From a virus: a DNA stretch of 64,000 nt. Within the stretch, counting starts at the first letter, position 1. The number at the start of each line of letters is the position of its first letter. Positions 40,037-48,917 of the stretch are shown here, one piece after another. A program made the position numbers and the translations under genes. Where the stretch lies: the IMG/VR virus record IMGVR_UViG_3300025280_000023, positions 59,550 through 123,549 of that record. One strand, given 5' to 3'. The notes beneath the pieces are model-generated. The model ran no database searches and had not been told where the DNA came from. It was given only the letters and a program-made list of their open reading frames with translations.

Positions 40037-40064
40037 AGTATACAGACGTGAGCCTAGATGTCAA
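40037..40064 (-). promoter_or_regulatory. Early promoter (TTGACA-16-TATACT)
   Basis: Near-consensus -35 and -10; overlaps the end of the 135-aa gene. Confidence 0.7.
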
Positions 40065-40468
40065 TAGTTGTCGAAGGGAGGGGTTAGGCTCTGGACAAAA
40101 GAAACGTACAGTCGTCCCTGCGTGTCCCTGAAGTCATTGTCGCCGGGGTCCTCTCCGAGCCTACCGTAGGCTACTTCAATTGACTCCTCTTCCTCTGCCT
40201 TCTCAAAGATACAATCAATCACTCTGTCCCACGGCTGGTAGCACTTGGTTGAGTCGTATCCAAAGGCAATCCCGATTGTGTTTTTATCGAGTTGCTCTTT
40301 CTCTTTATGTTGTACATCGAGAATCGCCGCCCAGACAGACTCCTCAGAAAAAGAATAGGGTGATTGCTTTGTGGTGACTCCTTTCTTCTCTTCCATCCAT
40401 TTTGTGAATTCATTTACTTTGTCCTCGGGGCCTGCAATCAGCAGTTGCCACTCGCTTCGATAACCCAC
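40061..40468 (-). CDS. Hypothetical protein, 135 aa
   Basis: MGYRSEWQLLIAGPEDKVNE start, alpha/beta pattern, no recognised motifs. AGGAGG precedes the ATG. Confidence 0.66.
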   Translation of the reverse strand: MGYRSEWQLLIAGPEDKVNEFTKWMEEKKGVTTKQSPYSFSEESVWAAILDVQHKEKEQLDKNTIGIAFGYDSTKCYQPWDRVIDCIFEKAEEEESIEVAYGRLGEDPGDNDFRDTQGRLYVSFVQSLTPPFDNY

Positions 40469-40501
40469 CGGTCGCCTCCTGTTCGTGGTGCTTGACCCAT
40501 G

Positions 40502-40528
40502 CTATACGGCAAGTGCGTCGTTGTCAAG
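40502..40528 (-). promoter_or_regulatory. Possible early promoter (TTGACA-15-TATAGC)
   Basis: Good -35 and -10 but a short 15-bp spacer; upstream of the 135-aa gene. Confidence 0.4.
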
Positions 40529-41434
40529 GGACTCTAGCTCGTTACCCGTAAGATTAACCAAGTAACAGCCGGGGTTCTTTCCATTCGGCCAAAGTTCAAT
40601 GCCGTAACCGGGTCCGTTCAGAATCTTGTCGCGTCGGGTCCAACAATCATCATCTGAACAATCCGCAGAGGGGTTGACTGAATCGTAATAACGAGTCTCC
40701 TCCTTCAGATACTTCAGATTGCCATCAGGCACTTTATCACAGATAACAGAAAGGTGCCTATACCCGTGCATAACAAACTGATTAAGCACAACTCCCTCAA
40801 AGCCTCCTGAGTAGACGCGCTCCCCAGGATTGGGGGGCGTGGCAAACTCATCCCGACCAGTCCAGCGAGCATCCGTTCGCCAGTTGAAATTGGGATCCTC
40901 GTTCTCTTTAATGTAGTTACTCTCTGGGAAGAACTCCGACTGAGGAAAAGCAATCAGATAAAGATACCCATGTGAAGCGTTGGTGTTAGCCAGCACCTTG
41001 ATTGCATAATTCTCATACAAAGTAAACGTACAATTTACCGTGCCATCCATCGCACGCCTGTCTGGTTCACTTGACTTAGAGACTGCTGTTTCATCCCCGT
41101 AGTCTTTTTCATTCAGAGTGCCCCAAAGCACCTGCTTCGCCCTCGCCTGGAGAATCGGGATAACATAATTATCCAAATATTGACAGAACGGCTTCCGCAA
41201 AGCCTTTGATTCACAATAAATCGTCTGGCGATCCCACAATAGATCAATCGGGGTATCACGTCGCGGGTTCAGGATCGCACGGGCTCCCCATGCAACTGGA
41301 ACATCCGGCAATGGAAGTCCACCAGAGTAAACGGTCTCGCCCTCACTGTTTACTTCGCGTGGACAGTGAGACCAAAGGCCGAACGGGTGTCCAAACGAAG
41401 TATTGCTCCAGTAGTTATTCGGATCGCTTTTCAA
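40502..41434 (-). CDS. Hypothetical protein, 310 aa
   Basis: Largest unrecognised early protein. Rich in aromatics and Asn; segments such as NASHGYLYLIAFPQSEFFPE and FVMHGYRHLSVICDKVPDGN look like a globular enzyme or binding fold. No motif I can name. Confidence 0.7.
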   Translation of the reverse strand: MKSDPNNYWSNTSFGHPFGLWSHCPREVNSEGETVYSGGLPLPDVPVAWGARAILNPRRDTPIDLLWDRQTIYCESKALRKPFCQYLDNYVIPILQARAKQVLWGTLNEKDYGDETAVSKSSEPDRRAMDGTVNCTFTLYENYAIKVLANTNASHGYLYLIAFPQSEFFPESNYIKENEDPNFNWRTDARWTGRDEFATPPNPGERVYSGGFEGVVLNQFVMHGYRHLSVICDKVPDGNLKYLKEETRYYDSVNPSADCSDDDCWTRRDKILNGPGYGIELWPNGKNPGCYLVNLTGNELESLDNDALAV

Positions 41435-41444
41435 TTTCGTTCTC

Positions 41445-41609
41445 CTACAGCAAAGTAATCAATGGAAACATAAGGGCCACAGTGGTAACAGTCATGTACA
41501 CATAAAAGCCAATCGAAGTAATGCTGCCATCCTTCTCGTGAAGCGTACACACTGTTTCAACAATATTCTTAAACAACTTCTTCTCCTGATGAACACTACT
41601 TGCGTTCAT
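41445..41609 (-). CDS. Small membrane protein, 54 aa
   Basis: Charged N-terminus (MNASSVHQEKKLFKN), then one transmembrane helix (FYVYMTVTTVALMFPLITLL) at the C-terminus. Own promoter at 41616. Confidence 0.58.
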   Translation of the reverse strand: MNASSVHQEKKLFKNIVETVCTLHEKDGSITSIGFYVYMTVTTVALMFPLITLL

Positions 41610-41615
41610 GTCGAT

Positions 41616-41644
41616 ACGTTAACAAGCCATAAGTAGTTTGTCAA
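41616..41644 (-). promoter_or_regulatory. Early promoter (TTGACA-17-TAACGT)
   Basis: Between the tRNA and the 54-aa membrane protein gene. Confidence 0.65.
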
Positions 41645-41659
41645 TGGGAAAACGAATGG

Positions 41660-41732
41660 TGGGTCGGGTGGGACTTGAACCCACAACCTTCAGATTAAGA
41701 GTCTGCTATTCTGCCAATTGAATTACCAACCC
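41660..41732 (-). tRNA. tRNA-Lys (CTT)
   Basis: Minus strand: acceptor GGGTTGG/CCGACCC, D-arm, anticodon loop CTCTTAA (anticodon CTT), T-arm GTGGG-TTCAAGT-CCCAC, discriminator A and an encoded CCA (41657-41659). Reads AAG. Confidence 0.88.
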
Positions 41733-41735
41733 AGA

Positions 41736-41978
41736 CTATTCATTGCAGATTACTTCAACAACATTAAAGTTCTCATCGCTCTTCTCTTTGATTATTCTCC
41801 ATGCTTTCGTTTTGGTTGATTCTAACCAAATAGAATCAGTGCCCTCGGGAAACACAGAGAACTTACCCATCTTATCTTGTCGTAGCACCTTCCACAAGGC
41901 CCCCTGCTCCCTCACGCGGTTCTTCCCGTGCAAGGTCTTGCCCTCTAGCCGCAAAACGTCTCCTAGGCTCACTCTCAC
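41736..41978 (-). CDS. Hypothetical protein, 80 aa
   Basis: MRVSLGDVLRLEGKTLHGKN; small beta-rich pattern (GKFSVFPEGTDSIWLE). Overlaps the upstream gene by 4 nt. Confidence 0.62.
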   Translation of the reverse strand: MRVSLGDVLRLEGKTLHGKNRVREQGALWKVLRQDKMGKFSVFPEGTDSIWLESTKTKAWRIIKEKSDENFNVVEVICNE

Positions 41979-42445
41979 CCGCCTCTCCTGTCTCGCTCGT
42001 GGAGCGTTGCTAGGCTACAACGTGAATCTTGCCATCCGTCGTCCTCGTTGTCAACTGTTTCTTCTCTCTCCCAGAATACAAGACGAACAGGCGTGTCCTT
42101 CTTAATTCTAATTGACATTGGGCTATGGTTCAATGCAAGGAACGGAACAAGTACAACGTGGTCATCGTGGACAAACGCTTTAGTCCAAGTAACCCCTTCT
42201 ATCTCCTCCCGTGCCAGCTTGCCACCAGAGTCTTCAGTCGGATAAGGATACGTTGACTGCTTTGAGCTGATTACATTATTCCCGTCAAGAACTTGGACTC
42301 CTCTAAACCCTCTTGTCTTGTTATCGATTAATCCGTTTTCCTCACAGAAATCTCGATATGAATCAAGTGGGCTAAAACTGCATCCCATTGCAATGAGTGA
42401 ATCGAAGGTAATTACGGCATTGTTATTTAGTTTGCTCTTTTCCAC
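41975..42445 (-). CDS. Hypothetical protein, 156 aa
   Basis: MEKSKLNNNAVITFDSLIAM start; MSIRIKKDTPVRLVFWERE near the C-terminus. Unknown. Overlaps 42427-42891 by 19 nt. Confidence 0.64.
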   Translation of the reverse strand: MEKSKLNNNAVITFDSLIAMGCSFSPLDSYRDFCEENGLIDNKTRGFRGVQVLDGNNVISSKQSTYPYPTEDSGGKLAREEIEGVTWTKAFVHDDHVVLVPFLALNHSPMSIRIKKDTPVRLVFWEREETVDNEDDGWQDSRCSLATLHERDRRGG

Positions 42446-42891
42446 CAGTCGTCTCCGTGTTCTGTTTGCATTTTCTGGACGTACTCAGCGCGTGCCTTAC
42501 TCTCTGCCACGTCTCGCGTTGCAAGCGTGACCGCAATCGAGCGGAGTACCGTGGACGGCAAGAAGGGGACCTCGGGCAGCGCAGCGGGCCACCAGGGGTC
42601 GTCGTCCTCTGACTTCCTCCAACTACACACTTGGTCAAAGGCTTTACGGTACTCCGAATGAAAGTAATCATATGCTTCCTTCTTGCTTTCAAAGTAAATA
42701 ATACCTTTGACTCCCTTAAGGTCAGCCCACCCTCCATAGGCGCTAATTAGATGACCTACAATATCCGTGTACTCTTCTCCTTCATTCTCTTTTTCAGACA
42801 CACACACCATTGAAACAATCTGATCAAACAGATCGGTGTTCTCCGGCATATCAGTATGAAAGAACCATTCAATTCCAGTTGCCATCATCAT
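42427..42891 (-). CDS. Hypothetical protein, 154 aa
   Basis: MMMATGIEWFFHTDMPENTD start, Trp-rich C-terminal part (DDDPWWPAALPEV). Unknown. Confidence 0.64.
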   Translation of the reverse strand: MMMATGIEWFFHTDMPENTDLFDQIVSMVCVSEKENEGEEYTDIVGHLISAYGGWADLKGVKGIIYFESKKEAYDYFHSEYRKAFDQVCSWRKSEDDDPWWPAALPEVPFLPSTVLRSIAVTLATRDVAESKARAEYVQKMQTEHGDDWWKRAN

Positions 42892-42922
42892 TCTCCCGGT
42901 GTCCTTGTTTACTTACACAACC

Positions 42923-43279
42923 CTACAGGTTTTGAGCGATGTCGTCAAGCAAGTTCGACGCCATGATGAGGTCGTTACAGTGCGGTGAATCAGTGAGTTC
43001 GCCGCCAGCCTTGAGCTTGGACAGGGCCTTATCAACAGCCTCCTTGATTCTTTCCAGATGCCTAATATTCTCTTCCATGTCGGGATCCTCCCACACTGCA
43101 ATTTGAATGCTTCGTGCGCCTTCAGGGTAATTATCACCCGGACTCAAGAGCGGCTCGCTTGGCGAGTTAGACGCAGCATCCAGGGCCAAACAGAGGGCAC
43201 CGAGGTGATCCTCTGCATCTACATTAAACTGGTTCACCGCAAAGGGGCCGTTCATTACTTCTACTTTAAAACTACTCAT
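42923..43279 (-). CDS. Hypothetical protein, 118 aa
   Basis: MSSFKVEVMNGPFAVNQFNV; beta-rich start, helical end. GGAGGAG precedes the ATG. Unknown. Confidence 0.66.
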   Translation of the reverse strand: MSSFKVEVMNGPFAVNQFNVDAEDHLGALCLALDAASNSPSEPLLSPGDNYPEGARSIQIAVWEDPDMEENIRHLERIKEAVDKALSKLKAGGELTDSPHCNDLIMASNLLDDIAQNL

Positions 43280-43300
43280 CGTCTTCTCCTCCCTGGCGTC

Positions 43301-43594
43301 CTAGCCGAGATCAACCAGTGACATGGTGATAGCCTCTTCTACCATGGCGCTCTGCACTTTGACAACAGAAAAATCGACTTTCTCCCCTTGTGACTCAAAC
43401 AGTTCATTTAGTTTGAGTACAGCGCTCTTTGCCTCATGCCGGTCAGCGAACCTCGCAGACTCTTTAATCGGCTCTAGTGTACATCCGTGGTCCAGTATGT
43501 ATTCCCAGTCCGCAAATTGACTATCACTATTCCAAGTAAACTTGCAGAGTGTCTGGGTAGTAACGTTGTCTTTAATTGCGTAGAACTCACTCAT
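43301..43594 (-). CDS. Hypothetical protein, 97 aa
   Basis: Start ATG 43594 (MSEFYAIKDNVTTQTLCKFT) after AGAGGGG. Alpha/beta. Unknown. Confidence 0.62.
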   Translation of the reverse strand: MSEFYAIKDNVTTQTLCKFTWNSDSQFADWEYILDHGCTLEPIKESARFADRHEAKSAVLKLNELFESQGEKVDFSVVKVQSAMVEEAITMSLVDLG

Positions 43595-43616
43595 TTTGTT
43601 CCCCTCTTGCCTTGTG

Positions 43617-44216
43617 TTAATTGTAATCACTATCGTAGGGCAGGGCATGCATAAAAGATTCCCTGTATCCCTCCCTGGAACCGTACTCCGCCTCGTATCG
43701 ATCGACTAGGCGTTGCGGCTCCCTCAGTGCAGCAGTAAACTCTTCTTCTCCAAGGCCGATCACATGGGCTCTCAGGTCTGACCAAGAGTCATCCCCGCAA
43801 TCAAGTCGATTATTCGTTTTCTCCTCCCACACCCTAAAGGTTTCGTATAATTGATTCATTAATCGGTTTACAAAACAGCGCAGCGCCTTGCTCTCCTCTC
43901 TTGAAAGAGAATTACAAAGTTGGTCGCTCATGCGATTATAATCATAGGAGCGCCCCCACCCCAAACTTTGAATGATTGCCCAATGTTTAGGATCATTCTT
44001 TTCCCGATCAATCCGTTCGGACTCCACCTTTTCTAGTTCGACAGTTTGAGAAGCACGCTTCAGCGCTGAGACAAGTGATGCAACCTCATCCTTGGTCAGG
44101 CTAATCGAAACATGGTTCTCGTCTTCTGTTACATCAATTACATTAGCATCCAAACTAAGTTGAGCAACCAAGTCGGGGTGGCCGTGAAATGTACGAACTT
44201 TAAAGTGTTCAGTCAT
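43617..44216 (-). CDS. Hypothetical protein, 199 aa
   Basis: MTEHFKVRTFHGHPDLVAQL; long helical middle (CNSLSREESKALRCFVNRLM) and a Tyr-rich end. Unknown. Follows the upstream gene after 1 nt. Confidence 0.66.
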   Translation of the reverse strand: MTEHFKVRTFHGHPDLVAQLSLDANVIDVTEDENHVSISLTKDEVASLVSALKRASQTVELEKVESERIDREKNDPKHWAIIQSLGWGRSYDYNRMSDQLCNSLSREESKALRCFVNRLMNQLYETFRVWEEKTNNRLDCGDDSWSDLRAHVIGLGEEEFTAALREPQRLVDRYEAEYGSREGYRESFMHALPYDSDYN

Positions 44217-44217
44217 T

Positions 44218-44574
44218 TTATCCTCTTGGGTTCAGGGCGTAAACACCGCCATCAACATTCATAAACACACTATCAGCAGCGTACACAGGATCGCCGCCCA
44301 TGTCAACAAACGTTTCGTACTTGTAAGGATTATACTTAACCTTCTCCCAAAGCTCTCCCGACTCGGGTTGAACCATTGTACCCCTTACAAAAGCGTGGAC
44401 ATTCTTTCGTTTCTCTTCTAGGACTCGCTTGCGCCCAGCGGGCTGGACTACGAACGTAACGTCTTCTAATTCAAGGAACTTCGAGTGACCAATCACTCGG
44501 CCCTTTGGCTCACCCTCCAAGGCAACCACAGACCAGCATTCCTTGTGAAGATTACGATATACTTGAACTCTCAT
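44218..44574 (-). CDS. Hypothetical protein, 118 aa
   Basis: MRVQVYRNLHKECWSVVALE; VIGHSKFLELEDVTFVVQPAG is a pattern I have seen in small phage proteins of unknown function. AAGGAG precedes the ATG. Confidence 0.66.
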   Translation of the reverse strand: MRVQVYRNLHKECWSVVALEGEPKGRVIGHSKFLELEDVTFVVQPAGRKRVLEEKRKNVHAFVRGTMVQPESGELWEKVKYNPYKYETFVDMGGDPVYAADSVFMNVDGGVYALNPRG

Positions 44575-44627
44575 TTGAACTCCTTCAGACTATCGCTTCG
44601 CTCGCATCGGACAGTGAATATCCTAAC

Positions 44628-45257
44628 TCAGGGAAGCGCAACCCATGATGAATCCGGATCAAAGTAAATTAGAACATCCGTTGCATCATCAATAGCATAT
44701 CCAACAACTCTAATAAAGGCGCCCGATGTGATTGGTGCAGCGAAATTAAAGTGGCCGCTGGTCTCCGACACATACACTGGCAGTCCGTCAACAGCACCCC
44801 CAGCAGGAACATTGTCTATCTCCGTAGAAGGCACTCGTACAAAACCCTTGATCACTAGTCCAAGGTTACGAGCGCTGCCTAATCCAACACCTAGCATTTG
44901 ACTAGCCCCAGTGGCAGCGGCAGAAGCATCAGCTTGATTCCAAGTGCCATCAGTATGTAAATAATAAAGCTGTCCAGGAGTCAAGGTTTCGTCCGCTCCC
45001 GGTGAATACCTTAGTATCTCTCCTCCGCCCTGTCCATCCGATATTTGGCTTTCAAAGACTACCGTATTGTAATCATGTACTACGGCAAGCGAAGTATGAG
45101 GTGTGTCTGTTCCAATGCCCACCCTGTTGGTGTCAGCGTCAACAAACAAAGTATCATTATCCATGTTTATATCGTCATCGCCGGAGCCTAGGGAAATGTC
45201 CCCATCGACTGTTAGCGAGCCAGATATTGATGCATTTGCTCCATACTCTGTCGGCAT
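44628..45257 (-). CDS. Virion structural (fibre or decoration) protein, 209 aa
   Basis: NASISGSLTVDGDISLGSGD and NRVGIGTDTPHTSLAV are typical of phage fibre/neck-appendage repeats, followed by a compact domain with LTPGQLYYLHTDGTWNQADA. A late-type box and AAGGAG lie upstream, in line with late expression although neighbours look early. Confidence 0.75.
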   Translation of the reverse strand: MPTEYGANASISGSLTVDGDISLGSGDDDINMDNDTLFVDADTNRVGIGTDTPHTSLAVVHDYNTVVFESQISDGQGGGEILRYSPGADETLTPGQLYYLHTDGTWNQADASAAATGASQMLGVGLGSARNLGLVIKGFVRVPSTEIDNVPAGGAVDGLPVYVSETSGHFNFAAPITSGAFIRVVGYAIDDATDVLIYFDPDSSWVALP

Positions 45258-45284
45258 CGTTCAGGTGCTCCTTGGCTAGTTGTT

Positions 45285-45292
45285 TTATATAG
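45285..45292 (-). promoter_or_regulatory. Late-type box CTATATAA
   Basis: About 28 nt upstream of the structural gene's ATG. Confidence 0.5.
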
Positions 45293-45388
45293 CCAACGTA
45301 AACAAAATCTTGACCACTGAAGTTAACTTAAGTGCGACCTCATTTGTCTAGTCCTTTCTTGGCTTCTTCTGGTTCTTCTTTGGTTGCC

Positions 45389-45550
45389 TTATACTTGGAG
45401 TGATTCAAGGCACCTGTCACTACAGAAGCCGTGGAACTCTGGATGATCATCCACCATTCGTTCTTCATTCAATTCATCTCCACAGTTATAACAAATTGTA
45501 TCATCCGGGCAGTCCTCTTGCGGATTCCAGCGGCTTTTATCAAACCTCAT
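45389..45550 (-). CDS. Small zinc-finger protein, 53 aa
   Basis: Start ATG 45550 (MRFDKSRWNPQEDC). CYNCGDEL and GFCSDRCLES give a C-x2-C plus C-x3-C pair. Overlaps the upstream gene's stop by 11 nt. Confidence 0.6.
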   Translation of the reverse strand: MRFDKSRWNPQEDCPDDTICYNCGDELNEERMVDDHPEFHGFCSDRCLESLQV

Positions 45551-46088
45551 ACCGATTTTCCTCATCATCATCATAATTCTCTTCTTCAACGAAGTCAATA
45601 GAGAGATCGGTAAAATTACCATTAGAATCCAGCCTAACGCGAAGAGGATAACAACCATCACCGTACCCAGTAGAGCTACACGCACCCATACCATCCCCGG
45701 TGTCAAACATGCCCGCTCCGTGCTCGTTGTTGGTTGATTGGCAAGCTGCTTCGTATCCGGGCTTGGGAGCCTCTTCGTTGAATCCATAAAAATCTCCACT
45801 TAGAATATAACACGGGTCCGCTATTACGACCTTTCCACTGTTTGAGGCTTCAAAGCTCCCCACCCTATTACCACTCTTGCTAAAGCGCCCTACCTTGGCG
45901 AAGAGCCTGGCAACGCGGCCCTGATCATTGTATTCTACGCTCACACAGACGCGAGCACCGGGGGCTGCTTTAATCAGTTCAAAGATTCCATCGATGTGAT
46001 TGTATTTTGTTAAATCAACTGCACCCCCAAAGGGAACAATGGACATCTGACCGCTATCTACTCCCAAGTTACAAACGCGCATCTTCAT
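45540..46088 (-). CDS. Hypothetical protein, 182 aa
   Basis: GKVVIADPCYILSGDF and MGACSSTGYGDGCYPLRV are recognisable recurring motifs of small phage/bacterial proteins of unknown function (ADPCY type). Asp/Glu-rich tail. Confidence 0.68.
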   Translation of the reverse strand: MKMRVCNLGVDSGQMSIVPFGGAVDLTKYNHIDGIFELIKAAPGARVCVSVEYNDQGRVARLFAKVGRFSKSGNRVGSFEASNSGKVVIADPCYILSGDFYGFNEEAPKPGYEAACQSTNNEHGAGMFDTGDGMGACSSTGYGDGCYPLRVRLDSNGNFTDLSIDFVEEENYDDDEENRYEV

Positions 46089-46091
46089 CTC

Positions 46092-46319
46092 CTATTTTTT
46101 GATTAATTCAAGGTAGGAAACCTTCCCGCCATCTTTAACCTCTAAGAAATCTACCTTATCTCCCAGGCTACGACGTTCTTCGACTATAGCGTAGACTTCG
46201 CCGGGTGTCAACTCATGAAAGCCAATCGGCTCCACCCACCCATGGGCTTTGTCATCTGATTCCACTATGAATTGGCCTAGGACTTCGCCTGATTTTCCAA
46301 TTATAGCATAAATCTTCAT
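46092..46319 (-). CDS. Hypothetical protein, 75 aa
   Basis: MKIYAIIGKSGEVLGQFIVE from ATG 46319, overlapping the upstream stop by one base; a TTG lies 3 nt earlier. Short alpha/beta protein, unknown. Confidence 0.62.
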   Translation of the reverse strand: MKIYAIIGKSGEVLGQFIVESDDKAHGWVEPIGFHELTPGEVYAIVEERRSLGDKVDFLEVKDGGKVSYLELIKK

Positions 46320-46552
46320 CAATCCTTCTTACGTTTGTTCTTGCCCTTCTTCCTTGATTTCTTTTCTTTTTCCAAGCCGCGAACCTTGACAATAAATGTA
46401 TCGTCCGCCATTCGCTTTACTTTGACCTGACCAGTGGATTCCTCTAACTTATCAATCCTTGCCTGGATTGATTTGCGGAGCTTGTCTGCTTCTTTAAAGG
46501 TTGCAAACCGTGCTTCGTTATACCAAGATTTACCATGATTTGATTCAGACAT
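46319..46552 (-). CDS. Basic helical protein, 77 aa
   Basis: MSESNHGKSWYNEARFATFK; Lys-rich C-terminus (KEKKSRKKGKNKRKKD) suggests nucleic-acid binding. Start at ATG 46552. Confidence 0.6.
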   Translation of the reverse strand: MSESNHGKSWYNEARFATFKEADKLRKSIQARIDKLEESTGQVKVKRMADDTFIVKVRGLEKEKKSRKKGKNKRKKD

Positions 46553-46554
46553 TA

Positions 46555-47001
46555 TTACTCCCAAATGATTGTTCCATTTTGTTCCTTTACCTTTCCATCG
46601 GTGAAGAGGTAGCGCCAGTGGTGTCCATCCTCACCACGGTACTCGATATGACAACCGGTGTCAATAGCAGGGGCGAGAGCTTCCCAGAGTTGGGCGTCGT
46701 CACCCCACTTCTCTCCTCTAAAGTAACTAAAAACGAGGGCTCCCGTGCCCTTGTCCGTATAGAATTCGTATCTCCACTCAGCCAAGGCGGCCACCAGATC
46801 GTTTTTCTCTAAGGCATTGATAACACTATCGGTTCTTATCCAAGAGTAATGGGAGCTTAGGACCTCTTCCCCATTTGAAACCTTGCCGCTGCCCTGTTCC
46901 TCTACCTTGGTCATCAAGGCACGCACGCCGTCTACCGCGACTTGGAAGTATTCTTCTTTAATTGTGATATTCCCGCCACAATGTTCAATATAGTATCCCA
47001 C
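46555..47001 (-). CDS. Hypothetical protein, 148 aa
   Basis: MGYYIEHCGGNITIKEEYFQ; alpha/beta, Trp-rich (AALAEWRYEFYTDKGTGA). Unknown. Confidence 0.64.
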   Translation of the reverse strand: MGYYIEHCGGNITIKEEYFQVAVDGVRALMTKVEEQGSGKVSNGEEVLSSHYSWIRTDSVINALEKNDLVAALAEWRYEFYTDKGTGALVFSYFRGEKWGDDAQLWEALAPAIDTGCHIEYRGEDGHHWRYLFTDGKVKEQNGTIIWE

Positions 47002-47250
47002 TTAAAACTCCTCTTTGTCATAGATAAGTTCTTCTAAAGTCCTGCTCCACAGGACAGGCCAAAAGAGCGCCCAACCGGTATCCTCGCTATTGAACTCTTC
47101 CTCTGCCATCTTACGAGCATTGGACAAAATCCCCCCACTAAACCCAGCTATAAAAAAGTAACAAAGTACGAATACAACAGGCTCTAGGTGGGTCATGATT
47201 ACCGCACAAATGATCGGCAGGGCGCACGCCAACGGTCTAAAAAACCCCAC
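47002..47250 (-). CDS. Two-helix membrane protein, 82 aa, tandem paralogue A
   Basis: Shares the MTHLEP...FVLCYF..AGFSGGIL core and the C-terminal GWALFWPVLWSRTL with the neighbour at 47251. Two predicted membrane helices. Confidence 0.65.
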   Translation of the reverse strand: MGFFRPLACALPIICAVIMTHLEPVVFVLCYFFIAGFSGGILSNARKMAEEEFNSEDTGWALFWPVLWSRTLEELIYDKEEF

Positions 47251-47508
47251 TTACTCCGACCCCTCAATTTCTTCCGAATAGACTAGCGTTTTTATTGCGC
47301 CACACCACAAGAGAGGCCAACAAAGCGCCCATGCGGCATCATTTACCCTGAATGCATCGCCTTTCGTTTTATGACCACCAAGTAAAATCCCCCCACTAAA
47401 CCCAGCCGTTAGAAAATAACAGAGCATAAACACAGCAGGTTCTAAGTGGGTCATAAAGGCCGCGCCGATAAACGGTAAGCTACACACTATCGGTTTAAGG
47501 AGTCTCAT
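47251..47508 (-). CDS. Two-helix membrane protein, 85 aa, tandem paralogue B
   Basis: MTHLEPAVFMLCYF.TAGFSGGIL and WALCWPLLWCGAIKTL; recent tandem duplicate of 47002-47250. Confidence 0.65.
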   Translation of the reverse strand: MRLLKPIVCSLPFIGAAFMTHLEPAVFMLCYFLTAGFSGGILLGGHKTKGDAFRVNDAAWALCWPLLWCGAIKTLVYSEEIEGSE

Positions 47509-47509
47509 C

Positions 47510-48121
47510 TTACTCTGCCTCCGTCGTGCCCGTGCTGTCTTGTGGCTCGGGGAGAGAAGGATCCAACAGGAACCCTTCCTTGATCTTGTGGGTCTCGTTA
47601 ATCAAATCAATGTTCACAACTTCACAAAACGTCAGGGAAGGGTAGTCGTGCTCCTCCTGAAGATCGCCCATCTCCAAGAATGTATCAAGGGCGGACGCAC
47701 CACTTGACGCCCTTATCCGCGTCCTATGCTTTTCAGTCCATTCAACAACAAACGTCACCTGTCCGTCACCAACCCCAAGTTCTCCCGCAATCCAATTAAC
47801 AAACGAATCACAACAGGTGCGACCGCCCACATGAAACTCATATGGATCCTTGCTTGCCCACAGGTCCGCTGGTTCAGGATAGCCAGGATCGTAAAGCCTA
47901 GTTGACTTCCAGTCATATACGGTGAACACATTGTTGTGCTCATCGGTGAATACCCATTCTTTGCTTACTTTATCTACACCCTCGGCTCCTGGGCCGAACT
48001 TCTCAATCATCTGCGGAAAGGTCGCCGTAAAGGTTCCCTTGAGAGAAGTCATACTAACATTTGCTCCAAGATCAAGCTTAAACACGGTTCCTCCTTGTGT
48101 CTTGCTCGTACCGTAGTACAC
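47510..48121 (-). CDS. Hypothetical protein, 203 aa
   Basis: MYYGTSKTQGGTVFKLDLGA; FTVYDWKSTRLYDPG and FHVGGRTCCDSFVNWIAGEL recall small phage proteins of unknown function. Acidic tail. Confidence 0.65.
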   Translation of the reverse strand: MYYGTSKTQGGTVFKLDLGANVSMTSLKGTFTATFPQMIEKFGPGAEGVDKVSKEWVFTDEHNNVFTVYDWKSTRLYDPGYPEPADLWASKDPYEFHVGGRTCCDSFVNWIAGELGVGDGQVTFVVEWTEKHRTRIRASSGASALDTFLEMGDLQEEHDYPSLTFCEVVNIDLINETHKIKEGFLLDPSLPEPQDSTGTTEAE

Positions 48122-48144
48122 ATTCCACGCCTTGTCAAGCGCTT

Positions 48145-48417
48145 TTAACTAAAAAACAATCTTTCTAAGTGTCGCTGGATTGGGACGCCTTCTTTTTCAA
48201 CCAAGTCTGCGAACGGGGTGCTAATGGTGCACCAAGAGCCGTCATCTCTAAGGCCCAGCCGAACATGCTGTCGTGTCTCTTTATTCTGAATGCAAACAAA
48301 CCCAAGGTCATCCACCCAGACTGATTCAGTTGGCAGATAGTGATATGCGGTACTCTCCGCGTCAGTTTGATTGTCAATCATTTTAAGTTGATTGCAGAAT
48401 ATTTCAACGGCTGTCAT
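48145..48417 (-). CDS. Hypothetical protein, 90 aa
   Basis: MTAVEIFCNQLKMIDNQTDA; mixed alpha/beta. Overlaps the upstream gene by 4 nt. Confidence 0.6.
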   Translation of the reverse strand: MTAVEIFCNQLKMIDNQTDAESTAYHYLPTESVWVDDLGFVCIQNKETRQHVRLGLRDDGSWCTISTPFADLVEKEGVPIQRHLERLFFS

Positions 48418-48611
48418 TCTTTATCCCAGTCCTCTTTAATCTTCTTCTTGTGTTTCGCTTTTCTATGTGTCTTCTTGACCACATCTTGATCGCGGTTGTG
48501 GTGCGGACCTGCGCGGTTGCTTGTGCGGTTCTCCGCATCCCACCGAGCAGCAGGGCTTCGTCGCTTCGCCTTCTTCTTTTTTGCGAATGAAACCCTCACC
48601 GTTCTCTCCAA
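48414..48611 (-). CDS. Small very basic protein, 65 aa
   Basis: MERTVRVSFAKKKKAKRRSP and a KAKHKKKIKEDWDKE tail; likely nucleic-acid binding or disordered. Confidence 0.52.
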   Translation of the reverse strand: MERTVRVSFAKKKKAKRRSPAARWDAENRTSNRAGPHHNRDQDVVKKTHRKAKHKKKIKEDWDKE

Positions 48612-48917
48612 TTAGTTCTTGATCCTCTTGGTGCTCAAGGGGTTATTCATAACCACCTGGGCTTGAAACGCTATCATGGACGCCGCCGCCTCGTCAAGCT
48701 TCTCCGCCAAATACTGGTTTTCTTCAACCAACGATACAAAGATCTTGTTCAGCTTGGTTAGTGTTCGCATGTGTTCAATTTCACCACGATCACTTAAGAA
48801 GTTCATGACGCCAACCAGCGAATCTTGGAATTCATCCTTAAGCCTCTCGTTCTCTTCCTCTCGAAGCTTTGGATCAAATTCAACCATGTTGTAATTAGTG
48901 TTCGTAATCATAACCAT
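48612..48917 (-). CDS. Helical protein, 101 aa
   Basis: Start ATG 48917 or 48911 (MITNTNYNMVEFDPKL). Long coiled-coil-like segment (LTKLNKIFVSLVEENQYLAEKL). Overlaps the upstream stop. Confidence 0.62.
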   Translation of the reverse strand: MVMITNTNYNMVEFDPKLREEENERLKDEFQDSLVGVMNFLSDRGEIEHMRTLTKLNKIFVSLVEENQYLAEKLDEAAASMIAFQAQVVMNNPLSTKRIKN